Part shown: in pieces, positions 7,248 through 16,533 of the stretch
Layout: each line of letters starts with the position of its first letter
How positions within the stretch are numbered: position 1 is the first letter of the stretch
NCBI GenBank assembly: GCA_023451735.1
Contig: JAEXYH010000060.1
Span: 30,176 to 94,175 of the forward strand
Source: Pseudomonadota bacterium
Lineage (GTDB): Bacteria > Pseudomonadota > Alphaproteobacteria > Rhizobiales > Rhizobiaceae
Length of the DNA: 64,000 nucleotides
Direction of reading: 5' to 3'
Position numbers and translations under genes: made by a program
The notes under the pieces: generated by a model
Database searches by the model: none
What the model was told of the DNA's origin: nothing
What the model saw: the letters and a program-made list of their open reading frames with translations, nothing else

Positions 7248-9424
7248 TTCGGGACGCGGGCGAAAAACCGCCTGGCAGCATGGCTCAGGCGAAGCCGATA
7301 AAGGCTGCCGAGACCGGTCTCGACTACCACGCACTGAACGCCATGCTGAACCTCTATGATGAGAGTGGAAAGATCCAGCTCGATAAAGACCGCGAGGCGG
7401 TCAAGCAGTATTTTCTCCAGCATGTGAACCAGAACACCGTCTTCTTCCACAACCTGCGAGAGAAGCTCGATTACCTTTTGACCGAAGGCTATTACGAGCA
7501 GCAGGTTCTGGACCAGTATTCGTTCAATTTCGTCCGCGACCTGTTCGACCACGCCTATGACAAGAGGTTCCGCTTCCCGACCTTTCTCGGGGCGTTCAAA
7601 TATTACACGTCCTATACGCTGAAGACATTTGACGGGAAACGTTATCTCGAGCGCTACGAGGATCGTATCTGCATGGTAGCGCTGACGCTGGCGCGCGGTG
7701 ACGAGAAACTTGCACGCGCCATGGTCGACGAGATCATCTCCGGTCGTTTCCAGCCGGCAACCCCGACCTTCCTCAATGCCGGCAAGAGGCAGCGCGGCGA
7801 ACTTGTCTCCTGCTTTCTGCTGCGCATCGAAGACAATATGGAATCGATTGCGCGTGGCATCAATTCGGCGCTACAGCTTTCCAAGCGCGGCGGCGGTGTT
7901 GCCCTCTCGCTCACCAACCTGCGGGAGGCCGGCGCGCCGATCAAGCAGATCGAGAACCAGTCTTCCGGCGTTATCCCGGTGATGAAGCTGCTGGAAGACA
8001 GCTTCTCCTACGCCAACCAGCTCGGCGCACGTCAGGGGGCAGGGGCCGTCTATCTCAACGCTCATCACCCAGACATCATGCGCTTCCTCGATACCAAGCG
8101 CGAGAATGCTGACGAGAAAATCCGTATCAAAACCCTTTCACTTGGCGTCGTGGTGCCGGACATCACGTTCGAACTCGCCAAGAATAACGAGGATATGTAC
8201 CTGTTCTCGCCCTATGACGTTGAGCGCGTTTATGGCGTTGCCTTCAGCGAGATCTCGGTGACGGAAAAATACGAGGAGATGGTCGCCGACAGACGGATCA
8301 AGAAGAAGAAGATCAAGGCGCGTGAATTCTTCCAGGTGATTGCCGAGATCCAGTTCGAGAGCGGTTATCCCTACATCATGTTCGAGGACACGGTGAACAG
8401 GGCGAACCCGATTGCCGGGCGCATCACCATGAGTAACCTCTGCTCGGAAATCCTACAGGTCAGTGACGCCAGCACTTACAATGCCGACCTGTCCTACGAT
8501 CATTTGGGTAAGGACATTTCCTGCAATCTCGGCTCGCTGAATATCGCTGCAGCGATGGATTCCTCCGATTTCGGCAAGACGATCGAGACCTCGATCCGTG
8601 CACTCACTGCTGTCTCCGACATGAGCAACATCACGTCGGTTCCGTCCGTCGCCAAGGGCAATGCGAACAGCCACGCGATCGGGCTTGGCCAGATGAACCT
8701 GCACGGTTATCTCGCCCGCGAACGGATCTTCTACGGCTCGGAAGAAGGCGTCGATTTCACCAACTTGTATTTCTATACGGTGACGTATCACGCCATCCGA
8801 GCCTCGAACAGATTGGCGGTCGAACGCGGTCAGAGCTTCACAGGTTTCGAGAACTCGAAATATGCGTCCGGCGAATATTTTGACAAATATGCCGAACAGG
8901 AATGGAAGCCTGCGACTGAGCGCGTAGCGGAGCTGTTCGAAAAGGCCGGTATCCACATTCCGACGCAGGAAGACTGGCGGCAGTTGAAGACCGAGGTCAT
9001 GCAAGGCGGGCTCTATAACCAAAACCTGCAAGCCGTGCCGCCGACCGGGTCGATCTCCTACATCAACCACTCGACCTCCTCGATCCACCCGATCGTGTCC
9101 AAGATCGAAATCCGCAAGGAAGGCAAGATCGGCCGTGTCTATTACCCGGCCGCCTTCATGACCAACGACAATCTTGACTATTATCAGGATGCCTACGAGA
9201 TCGGGCCTGAAAAGATCATCGACACCTATGCCGCGGCTACCCAGCATGTCGATCAGGGTCTGTCGCTGACGCTATTCTTCCGCGACGCGGCGACCACCCG
9301 TGATATCAACAAAGCGCAGATCTACGCCTGGAAGAAGGGCATCAAGACTATCTACTACATCCGCCTTCGCCAGATGGCGCTAACCGGCACGGAAGTGCAG
9401 GGTTGCGTATCGTGTGCGCTTTGA
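7223..9424 (+). CDS. nrdE: NrdE, class Ib ribonucleoside-diphosphate reductase large subunit
   Basis: 733 aa if the TTG at 7223 is used (a GGA lies about 6 nt ahead); 714 aa from the ATG at 7280, which matches the enterobacterial NrdE length. The start is therefore uncertain. It catalyses reduction of NDPs to dNDPs. Visible family features are PATPTFLNAGKRQRGELVSC with an active-site Cys, the NLCSEI segment with another, and the C-terminal CVSC pair that takes electrons from NrdH. No ATP-cone domain is present, as expected for class Ib. It lies between nrdI and nrdF. Confidence 0.95.
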   Translation: MDATSSSVIRDAGEKPPGSMAQAKPIKAAETGLDYHALNAMLNLYDESGKIQLDKDREAVKQYFLQHVNQNTVFFHNLREKLDYLLTEGYYEQQVLDQYSFNFVRDLFDHAYDKRFRFPTFLGAFKYYTSYTLKTFDGKRYLERYEDRICMVALTLARGDEKLARAMVDEIISGRFQPATPTFLNAGKRQRGELVSCFLLRIEDNMESIARGINSALQLSKRGGGVALSLTNLREAGAPIKQIENQSSGVIPVMKLLEDSFSYANQLGARQGAGAVYLNAHHPDIMRFLDTKRENADEKIRIKTLSLGVVVPDITFELAKNNEDMYLFSPYDVERVYGVAFSEISVTEKYEEMVADRRIKKKKIKAREFFQVIAEIQFESGYPYIMFEDTVNRANPIAGRITMSNLCSEILQVSDASTYNADLSYDHLGKDISCNLGSLNIAAAMDSSDFGKTIETSIRALTAVSDMSNITSVPSVAKGNANSHAIGLGQMNLHGYLARERIFYGSEEGVDFTNLYFYTVTYHAIRASNRLAVERGQSFTGFENSKYASGEYFDKYAEQEWKPATERVAELFEKAGIHIPTQEDWRQLKTEVMQGGLYNQNLQAVPPTGSISYINHSTSSIHPIVSKIEIRKEGKIGRVYYPAAFMTNDNLDYYQDAYEIGPEKIIDTYAAATQHVDQGLSLTLFFRDAATTRDINKAQIYAWKKGIKTIYYIRLRQMALTGTEVQGCVSCAL

Positions 9425-9452
9425 TCTCGCTGCCTGACGTCTGGGAAATACA

Positions 9453-10442
9453 ATGAACGTTCAAGTCAAGACCAAGGCCGCGAAGCCCGCAGCCGCCATT
9501 CGCGCCATCAACTGGAACCGCATCGAGGACGACAAGGACCTCGAGGTCTGGAACCGGCTCACCAGCAATTTCTGGCTACCGGAAAAGGTGCCGCTCTCCA
9601 ATGATATTCCGTCCTGGGCAACGCTCAAAGCCAATGAGCAGCAGCTCACCATCCGCGTTTTCACCGGTCTGACACTGCTCGACACTATCCAGAATGGTGT
9701 GGGCGCGGTGCGCCTGATGGAAGATGCCGTGACGCCGCATGAGGAGGCCGTGTTTTCCAACATCTCCTTCATGGAAGCTGTCCACGCACGCTCCTATTCC
9801 TCGATCTTTTCGACACTTTGCCTGACGCCGGATGTCGATGATGCCTATCGCTGGTCCGAAGAAAGTGAATTTCTTCAGCGCAAGTCGGCGCTGATCATGG
9901 AGCAGTACGAAAGTGGCGATCCGCTGAAGAAGAAGGTCGCCTCGGTTTTACTCGAAAGCTTTCTGTTCTACTCGGGCTTCTACCTACCTATGTATTGGTC
10001 GAGCCGTGCCCGCCTCACCAACACCGCCGACCTAATCCGCCTGATCATCCGCGACGAGGCCGTGCATGGTTATTACATCGGCTACAAGTTCCAGCGCGCG
10101 GTCGAGCTTTTGCCGGAGGTGAAGCGTCAGGAGATCAAGGACTTTGCATTCGACCTGCTGCTCGAACTTTATGACAACGAGGCGAAATATACGGAAGCGC
10201 TTTACGATGGTGTCGGGCTGACCGAGGACGTGAAAAAATTCCTCCACTACAATGCCAACAAGGCGCTGATGAACCTCGGCTACGAGGCGCTCTTCCCAGC
10301 CGAGGCCTGCAAGGTCAACCCGGCGATCCTCTCGGCATTGTCCCCCAATGCCGATGAAAACCACGACTTCTTCTCCGGCTCCGGATCGTCCTATGTGATT
10401 GGCAAGGCGGTCGCTACCGAAGACGAGGACTGGGACTTCTAA
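9453..10442 (+). CDS. nrdF: NrdF, class Ib ribonucleotide reductase small (radical) subunit
   Basis: 329 aa, a ferritin-like helical protein. Metal-ligand segments are clear: EEAVFSNISFMEAVHARSYS and the later RLIIRDEAVHGYYIG with the E-x-x-H pattern. It houses the dimanganese or diiron tyrosyl radical that is passed to NrdE. The acidic, aromatic C-terminus (EDEDWDF) is the tail that docks on NrdE. It is the last gene of nrdHIEF; a stem-loop follows at 10489. Confidence 0.96.
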   Translation: MNVQVKTKAAKPAAAIRAINWNRIEDDKDLEVWNRLTSNFWLPEKVPLSNDIPSWATLKANEQQLTIRVFTGLTLLDTIQNGVGAVRLMEDAVTPHEEAVFSNISFMEAVHARSYSSIFSTLCLTPDVDDAYRWSEESEFLQRKSALIMEQYESGDPLKKKVASVLLESFLFYSGFYLPMYWSSRARLTNTADLIRLIIRDEAVHGYYIGYKFQRAVELLPEVKRQEIKDFAFDLLLELYDNEAKYTEALYDGVGLTEDVKKFLHYNANKALMNLGYEALFPAEACKVNPAILSALSPNADENHDFFSGSGSSYVIGKAVATEDEDWDF

Positions 10443-10488
10443 GCCATTGACATTTCGATGACTATCTCCTGCGACGAAAGATAACAAT

Positions 10489-10514
10489 AGCGGGGTCGTG
10501 AGTTCGACTCCGCT
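10489..10514 (+). terminator. Stem-loop downstream of nrdF
   Basis: A 10-bp stem with one G-T wobble (AGCGGGGTCG at 10489-10498 and CGACTCCGCT at 10505-10514) has a 6-nt loop. It sits 47 nt after nrdF. No U-tract follows, so it may be a weak terminator or a 3' stabilising hairpin. Confidence 0.4.
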
Positions 10515-10649
10515 CAAGACCGAATACACGCCCGAACCGTTCATCAGAACCGAGGACAGGCTCACGCTTTTAGCTGGCATAAAAGTCATCGTCGCGCATA
10601 TGGATGCCACTCTCGACGTGGCCATGGCGTCTCGTCGCCCATGCTCGAT

Positions 10650-11186
10650 GCTTGGTCGTCTAACCAGTTCCTAGCCAAACAGGTTCAGGATATGGGATGC
10701 TACAGCGTGGTCTGGCCACACATCAGCACAGCAGAGGAATTTTATAACGTGGTCGCCGCATGATACTGGGGCGTTTCGCAACAGGAGTATTACGAGCGTG
10801 CCGACGTCTGGCCGCTTGCGCCTCGTGGAGATATCCTGACGATCTTGCAGATCGAGGACACGGTGGGGATCGACAATCTCCCCGACATACTGCGGAACGT
10901 TCCCGGGATCGGCGTTATCCTGATTGGCGAGGGAGATCTCAGCCAGGAACTGGGTTATCCGCGACAGACCGAGCATCCCGCCGTTATGGAGGCCATCGAT
11001 GCTGTCGCGAGAATTTGCACCGAGCGCAAGGTCGTCGTTGGCCACACTCACGCAAGCGCCTCAAATGCTTCACGGCTGATTCAGCAAGGTTTCCGTTTTT
11101 TCATGTGTGCGGCACCCCGGAGCTTTGGCCCGTTGAATGCACTGAAGGATGCTTGTTCGGTGACGAGGCCACTTGTCGGTGCCTGA
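10650..11186 (+). pseudogene. HpcH/HpaI-family aldolase remnant
   Basis: One frame reads AKQVQDMGCYSVVWPHISTAEE and then, after an internal TGA near 10760 that also marks a deleted segment, YWGVSQQEYYERADVWPLAP and QIEDTVGIDNLPDILRNVPG, then GVILIGEGDLSQELG. These are in-order blocks of class II pyruvate aldolases related to 2-keto-3-deoxy-L-rhamnonate or HpaI aldolases. The N-terminal third is absent. The open part from a TTG at 10845 (113 aa) lacks the N-terminal catalytic residues and is unlikely to be active. Confidence 0.8.
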
Positions 11187-11243
11187 TCGCTGACACGAGC
11201 GGATTATGGTCTCCTTGAAGCTCTCCGGAGCATGCGGCCGTGG

Positions 11244-12923
11244 TTACACTGCTACAAAACCGCTGCGCCGCAAAAGGGCGATCAGGCAAAGCGGCACAAG
11301 GGTCGTGAGGATGATGGTGACGAACGCCATGGCCATACCAAGTCCGATCGATCCCTGTTCGAATTGCCGCCAGATGAAGACTGAAATTGTCTGCATGCCG
11401 ACGGGAGCAACGAGCAGCGATGCGACGAGCTCGCGCGTGGCGACAGCGAAAACCAAAAGCATCGACGTGATAAGGCTCGGAGCAATCAACGGAAGCAGGA
11501 TCCGGCGAAAAGCAACGAGGTTTGAGGCACCGCATACACGCGCTGCAGCTTCCAGATTATCGCCGATCTGCTGAAGGGCTGCAGTCGTGTAACGTACAGG
11601 CTGCGGCAGGAGGATGCAGCAATAGGCGAGGAGGAGGATGACCGGTGTGTTGTAAGGCGTAATCAGCAGCCCGGGATAATTCCAGGCGAGGATGAGGCCG
11701 ACGGCAACGACAACTCCCGGCAGTGCATTCGGCAATACGGTCATTGTATCCAACAGAAGGCGGCCGCGGAAACGGGTCTTTACCACCGCATAGGCCGAAA
11801 TTGCACCGAGAAATCCAGTCAGCGCTGCTGCCGAAATCCCAAGTAGTAAACTATTGGTAAGCGCCTTCAGCGCGCCGGCCGTGTCGCTGGCGATCGAGGA
11901 GAAATTCGAAAGTCCAAGATTGCTCCAGACCAGCCCACCGGAGACCGTATTTGAGAGGGCTGTAGACAGGATCGCGAAGAGCGGCATGACCGTCGCAAGC
12001 AGAGTTACGAAGGCAAAAAGTGCCAGGACCGGAATCTTGTAAAGGCCAAGCGGCCGCTTGTCCTTGTTTTGGGGCTTGCTGCCTGTTGTGATGTAGGAAC
12101 GGTGGTTCAGTATCCAGCGCTGAACGAGGAAAGCCACAAGCGCTAGCAGCACTAACAACAGCGAGAAAACCGATGCGCCGGGTAGATCTACCGGCCAGTC
12201 CGACACGCGAAGGTCGATTTCAGTCACCAGGACTTCGAAACCCGCTCTGCGTCCCAGCGCGGTAGGGGTTCCGTATTCTTCGATCGCGGCAGAAAAGACG
12301 AGCAGCATGCTGGCGGCCAAGCCCGGTGTCGAGAGCGGCAAGGTGATGCGCCAGAAGGCCTTTGATGGCGCCGCGCCAAAAACCCGGCCGACATCGGCGT
12401 AGCGGGAACCGACAGCCTCGATCGTGCGGGAAAGAGCGAAATAGACGAGCGGAAACGTGTTGAGGGCCATCACCGCCGTCATCCCGCCTAGCGAGAAAAG
12501 AAAGCCCGAAAGGTTGAAGCCGAAAAGCTGCTGCAGATAGCCTCGCGGTTGTAGCGTCATGATCCAGCCAAGTGTCGCTATATATGGCGGGATCATGAAG
12601 GGAACAAGCAGAGCGACGTCCCAGAAGAGTGCCAAAGGAACCCTGAACAGAGCACGTGCAAGCGCCAGTGGGATCGCCAGAAGCGCCGCCACTCCTGCAA
12701 CCAGCACGCCAAGCAACACAGTATTGCCGCCCATCCGCCAGAGCTTTGAGTTGTCAAACAGGCCTGTAATATGCGTAAAAGGCGCGGCGAACGAGCCGCG
12801 CCCCAACTCGGGAAAGATCCCTTGCAGGATGATAGCGACGAATGGCACTGCGACCACCAAAATCAGGCCGGCCGTTGCCAGCCAGGTTATGGACCTTGAT
12901 GTCGAAGTGCCATGTGCTTTCAT
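11244..12923 (-). CDS. ABC importer permease, fused double-domain (ferric iron FbpB/SfuB type)
   Basis: 559 aa with about twelve hydrophobic segments in two repeated halves, each with the permease EAA-like loop (EAVGSRYADVGRVFGA in the first, DNLEAAARVCGASN in the second). This duplicated layout is typical of FbpB/AfuB and the related phosphonate-type permeases, where one chain supplies both membrane halves. It follows the binding-protein gene directly on the minus strand and is the last gene of the three-gene importer. Iron(III) is the family default substrate, but phosphonate or thiamine-like relatives cannot be excluded. Confidence 0.85.
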   Translation of the reverse strand: MKAHGTSTSRSITWLATAGLILVVAVPFVAIILQGIFPELGRGSFAAPFTHITGLFDNSKLWRMGGNTVLLGVLVAGVAALLAIPLALARALFRVPLALFWDVALLVPFMIPPYIATLGWIMTLQPRGYLQQLFGFNLSGFLFSLGGMTAVMALNTFPLVYFALSRTIEAVGSRYADVGRVFGAAPSKAFWRITLPLSTPGLAASMLLVFSAAIEEYGTPTALGRRAGFEVLVTEIDLRVSDWPVDLPGASVFSLLLVLLALVAFLVQRWILNHRSYITTGSKPQNKDKRPLGLYKIPVLALFAFVTLLATVMPLFAILSTALSNTVSGGLVWSNLGLSNFSSIASDTAGALKALTNSLLLGISAAALTGFLGAISAYAVVKTRFRGRLLLDTMTVLPNALPGVVVAVGLILAWNYPGLLITPYNTPVILLLAYCCILLPQPVRYTTAALQQIGDNLEAAARVCGASNLVAFRRILLPLIAPSLITSMLLVFAVATRELVASLLVAPVGMQTISVFIWRQFEQGSIGLGMAMAFVTIILTTLVPLCLIALLRRSGFVAV

Positions 12924-12925
12924 GA

Positions 12926-13888
12926 TTATTGGCCAGCCTTGAAGATGCCGTTGAACTCTGCAAGCGTTTCCTTGCGCTTCGAATAGACGGCCGCCGTATC
13001 GATTGTCATGACCTTGAGATCGCTCATGAGCGGTCGGTTGGCCTTTATGTCGGAGCGAGCAGGCATCAGATACGTATCGGCCACCAGCTTCTGGCCTTCA
13101 TCCGACAGCATGTAGTCGATAAACTGTTTGGCTTCGTCCTGCTTCTTGGACCAGTTAAGGATCATGGCCGGACGCGGTGCAACGACGGTGCCGGAGGAGG
13201 GGAAAATGACCTCCACGCTTTCGCCCTTGGCCTTGCCGGCGAGTGAGATGTAGTCGACTGCGCCGAAGACGGCAGCCTTGGCGCCCTGCAGAACCGGATT
13301 CAGCGCTTCGGCATTGGCACCGGCGACGGCTGCACCGTTGGCATGCAGGTTCTGAAACAGATCCCAGCCCTTTTCAGCTTGCAGGGCTGCGACCAGTTCG
13401 AAGCTTGCACCCGACTGGGTGGGGTCGGGAAGATTGACGAGATCCTTGTATTCCGGCTTCGTCAGATCTTCCCATCCAGCCGGCTTAGGTGTGCCGCTCT
13501 GCGGGTTCCAGACGATTGCGAGGGCAGAAACGCCCTGTGCGACGGCCGTCTCTGTCTTCAGCGAGGCCGGAACCTTTTCGGCATTTGGGCTCGTATAGGA
13601 CACCAGCCAGCCGCGGCTTGTGAAATCGGTCGCCGTGTCCCAGGAAGCCGAGATCAGTACGTCAACAACCGGATTGGCAGCTTCCGCCTCGATGCGGGCC
13701 ATAATCTTGCCGGTGGTGGCCTGGAAGACCTCGACCTTATGACCGGTCTGGGCGGTGAAGCCGGCGGCCAGCTTATCGATCAGGCTGCCCGGACCTGCGG
13801 AGTAAACGGTGATATCGGCATGGGCGGTGCCGGCAGCGAGAAGGCTCGTGATGACGGCGAGGCCGGCACCGATGAACGACTTGGACAT
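12926..13888 (-). CDS. ABC importer periplasmic binding protein (ferric iron-type family)
   Basis: 320 aa from the ATG at 13888, which has GGAGAG 6 nt upstream; a start 4 codons earlier lacks this. Residues 1-22 are a signal peptide ending in AHA. The mature part begins DITVYSAGPG and contains the family-1 binding-protein features of the FbpA/FutA group (FTAQTGHKVEVFQATTGKIMARIEAEA, LVNLPDPTQSG). I do not see a double-tyrosine pair in the C-terminal lobe like that of FbpA, so iron is not proven. Its stop lies 2 nt before the permease start. Confidence 0.85.
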   Translation of the reverse strand: MSKSFIGAGLAVITSLLAAGTAHADITVYSAGPGSLIDKLAAGFTAQTGHKVEVFQATTGKIMARIEAEAANPVVDVLISASWDTATDFTSRGWLVSYTSPNAEKVPASLKTETAVAQGVSALAIVWNPQSGTPKPAGWEDLTKPEYKDLVNLPDPTQSGASFELVAALQAEKGWDLFQNLHANGAAVAGANAEALNPVLQGAKAAVFGAVDYISLAGKAKGESVEVIFPSSGTVVAPRPAMILNWSKKQDEAKQFIDYMLSDEGQKLVADTYLMPARSDIKANRPLMSDLKVMTIDTAAVYSKRKETLAEFNGIFKAGQ

Positions 13889-13917
13889 GTGTCTCTCCAA
13901 TAGGGTTTAGGGGTAGT

Positions 13918-14994
13918 TCAGCTGAACCAGCAAAGTTGCCGGGTATCGACCGTAATGCCCGTCCTCTCGCAAGGATTGAGGCGGACGGAACTAAGAAATG
14001 TCAGGTCAGGAATGGGCTTTCGCGAAGGGATGCGCACAGTTGTCAGGTGACCGTCCCCGCGAAAACGACTGCTCACTATCTCAGCATCAAATTGACCGGT
14101 GCCGGCAGCGGTGATGCTGACGGATCGTGCAGGGATGAGAACCTTCCGGGCGATTTCTCTGCCCACATTCTCACCTGGAAGCCGAATTTCAGTTCCTGAA
14201 ATTTGATAGGCTTCGTCACCACGTTCTACGGATGCGATGAAGCCAAGACGCAGGAAATCGGCAACTTCCGCGGTGCGCGGCCGACCAATAAGATCCTCCG
14301 GCGTCGACATTTGCTCGATCAATCCACCGCGCATAACGGCAACCTTGTGGGCTAGCGAAAAAGCCTCGCTCTGATCGTGCGTGACATAGAGTGCCGTCAG
14401 CCCGAGCGTGGATACCAGACCTGCGATCTCACTGACCATGGTCTCGCGAAGTTCGCGGTCCAGATTGGACAGCGGTTCATCGAAAAGAACGAGTTGGGGT
14501 TCGGCAACGATGGCGCGGGCAATTGCGACGCGCTGTTGCTGGCCGCCAGACATGTCGGCTGGGCTGCGGTCGGCAAAGCCGTCGAGGCCGACGCGCGCAA
14601 GGGCGTTCTTGACCCGACGCTCGCGATCTGCGCGTGAGATTCCGCGCATCTCGAGAGGGAAGGACACATTGCCTCCAACCGACATATGTGGCCACAACGC
14701 ATAGTCCTGAAACACCATGCCGAGGCCGCGTTTTTCCGGAGTCCGATAGATGCCCGTCGCGGCATTCGCAACGGTTTCACCCCCGATAGATATCGTGCCC
14801 ATAGTCGGTGCAAGGAGCCCGGCCACGAGGCGAAGCAGTGTCGTTTTTCCGCAGCCTGAAGGCCCGAGCAATGCCAGCGTTTCTCCACGCGGCAGGGCAA
14901 AATCGATGCCTTTCAGAATCGTGGTCGAGCCGTAGGCGAGCTCGATCCCTTCCACGGCAACGGCCGGGATGTTTGCGTTAGAGAGGGTGTCCAT
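13918..14994 (-). CDS. ABC importer ATPase (FbpC/PotA type)
   Basis: 358 aa from the ATG at 14994; a GTG at 15003 is an alternative. Walker A is LLGPSGCGKTTL, the Q-loop lies in VFQDYALWPHM, the signature is MSGGQQQRVAIARA, Walker B is LVLFDEPLSNLD, and the switch His is in YVTHDQSEA. A C-terminal regulatory domain of about 120 residues (TOBE-like) follows, as in FbpC, PotA and MalK. It is the first gene of the minus-strand importer operon, followed by binding protein and permease, and energises their transport. Confidence 0.9.
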   Translation of the reverse strand: MDTLSNANIPAVAVEGIELAYGSTTILKGIDFALPRGETLALLGPSGCGKTTLLRLVAGLLAPTMGTISIGGETVANAATGIYRTPEKRGLGMVFQDYALWPHMSVGGNVSFPLEMRGISRADRERRVKNALARVGLDGFADRSPADMSGGQQQRVAIARAIVAEPQLVLFDEPLSNLDRELRETMVSEIAGLVSTLGLTALYVTHDQSEAFSLAHKVAVMRGGLIEQMSTPEDLIGRPRTAEVADFLRLGFIASVERGDEAYQISGTEIRLPGENVGREIARKVLIPARSVSITAAGTGQFDAEIVSSRFRGDGHLTTVRIPSRKPIPDLTFLSSVRLNPCERTGITVDTRQLCWFS

Positions 14995-15003
14995 TTGAAG
15001 CAC

Positions 15004-15525
15004 TCACGATTCTGTCAGCCGTGGCTATTGCCTTTGCATGACAGTGTTGTGACGGTGCTTGATCGACACGCTAACATTGGGGCGTCTTGGATGATTGCGA
15101 CCACCTGCGCCTGGATATTTTACTGATCGACCAACATCAAACGCCAGGCTTTGCCGACCCAATTCGTCACTTCATCCGAATACAGAGCGCTGCCCGACAG
15201 ACATCGTTGCCGATACTCTCCCATGGCTCGACGTCAAGGTCGAGCCAGAGGCGTTTAACATACGGCTAAAGCTGCCCAAGAGGACAAGCATGGCTGATCT
15301 GGTGGGGCGCATTGCCGGCGCTATTTGGCCCCATGCTTCAGATGCATTCACAGTTTGAGGACGCCACACGAACACCGTCAGGGTCTGCCTAGGCGACGGA
15401 ATCAGCCAGGAGCAGTCGACGCGGGGGCTCTTGTTTATGGCGGACGCGCTTTCTGACGCTGACTGGATAGGGTAGGTCGAAGCGATCATGTTCCCACTGC
15501 GCACACGAGAACAATGCGATGCGGA
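15004..15525. other. Intergenic stretch with only short, unconvincing frames
   Basis: About 520 nt separate the ferric-type ATPase gene and the LysR gene. Short plus-strand frames (for example 15095-15358, ending DLVGRIAGAIWPHASD) have no family I recognise and no good ribosome binding site. The stretch may hold a decayed gene and the promoter of the importer operon. Nothing firmer can be supported. Confidence 0.4.
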
Positions 15526-16425
15526 TCAACCGCAAAACGCAACGTCGACGCTAACCTTTCTGATCATCTGTGTCACCTGAGGAAGGGCACGAACGACAGC
15601 GCCTTTGTTCGTGCCGATGAAAACGTCCTGCATAGGGAGCTTCGACTTCGTTCGCAGGATGTGCACCGAACCGCTGCGGATACTATCGCGGACCAAGCGA
15701 ACGGGAAGGATGCTGACCCCTGTCCCGGCTTCCACAAGGTTCAAGATCGCGGCCAGGCTGTTGCAGACATTTAGACGAAGTCCGAGGTTCGAGTTTCCGC
15801 TAAGAGCATTGGTGGTAAGCGCATGCAGATTGGAGGGGGCAGGGGTCGAAAACACACGTTGGGACAGAAGATCATCGTCGGATACGAATTCCTTCTTCAT
15901 GCCCAGTCTCGAGCTGGCGATCCATTCAACGGTCTGCCTGCCGAGCAATTCGAGCGAAACGTTCTCATGCTCGGGCGGCGTAGACAACAGGGCGATATCC
16001 AGCAGTCCCTCAGATAGCTGTCGGGCAAGGTTGTGGCTCGTGTCGACGGTAGCGGCGATGCGCGTGCCGGAAAATCTGCTGTCCAGTTCATCTAGCAGCG
16101 AGGGGAGACCGACCGCAGCGAAACTGTCCATGACACCAACCCGCAGCGTCGGGAGCTTGGTGTTTCTAGTCTTAATGTTCGACTCGATGTCCCGAGCGAT
16201 ACCGCTCATCGACTCCGCATAATGCTTCAGCGCTTCGCCTTCGCTCGTAAGAAGTAGCTGCCTCTTGTGCCGAATAAAAAGCTGAACCCCCAGCTGCTCC
16301 TCCAACTCTTTTATTCGGTAGGAGATCGTTGGCTGAGTGATGTTGAGCTTTGTGGCCGCGGAGTTAAAGCTCCGGAGTTGGGATACCCAGTAAAAAGATT
16401 CGACTGCGGCAAAACTGAGCGACAT
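15526..16425 (-). CDS. LysR-family transcriptional regulator
   Basis: 299 aa. The N-terminal winged helix-turn-helix is plain (FYWVSQLRSFNSAATKLNIT, then RIKELEEQLGVQLFIR), followed by a two-lobe effector domain from about residue 90. It is transcribed divergently from the HD-domain gene at 16534 with about 108 nt between the start codons, the usual arrangement for a LysR protein controlling its neighbour. It is therefore the likely regulator of the 16534-21480 operon. The co-inducer is probably related to the transported or degraded compound. Confidence 0.9.
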   Translation of the reverse strand: MSLSFAAVESFYWVSQLRSFNSAATKLNITQPTISYRIKELEEQLGVQLFIRHKRQLLLTSEGEALKHYAESMSGIARDIESNIKTRNTKLPTLRVGVMDSFAAVGLPSLLDELDSRFSGTRIAATVDTSHNLARQLSEGLLDIALLSTPPEHENVSLELLGRQTVEWIASSRLGMKKEFVSDDDLLSQRVFSTPAPSNLHALTTNALSGNSNLGLRLNVCNSLAAILNLVEAGTGVSILPVRLVRDSIRSGSVHILRTKSKLPMQDVFIGTNKGAVVRALPQVTQMIRKVSVDVAFCG

Positions 16426-16533
16426 GTTTCACAATAGAAAAATTCGATCGACACCTATCAATATCCCAATTGGATTTGATGCGCAAACGCTCATACGGTT
16501 ACTAAATGAGCACGCAATATTGGTGTTGAAAAA

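Noticed and set aside
10489..10520. tRNA-like T-arm text (GTGAGTTCGACTC) after nrdF
   Set aside because: The flanks do not form a T-stem, acceptor stem or cloverleaf; the sequence is better explained as a 10-bp stem-loop.
15095..15358. 87-codon frame between the ABC ATPase and LysR genes
   Set aside because: No recognised family, weak start, and not supported by context; described only as intergenic.
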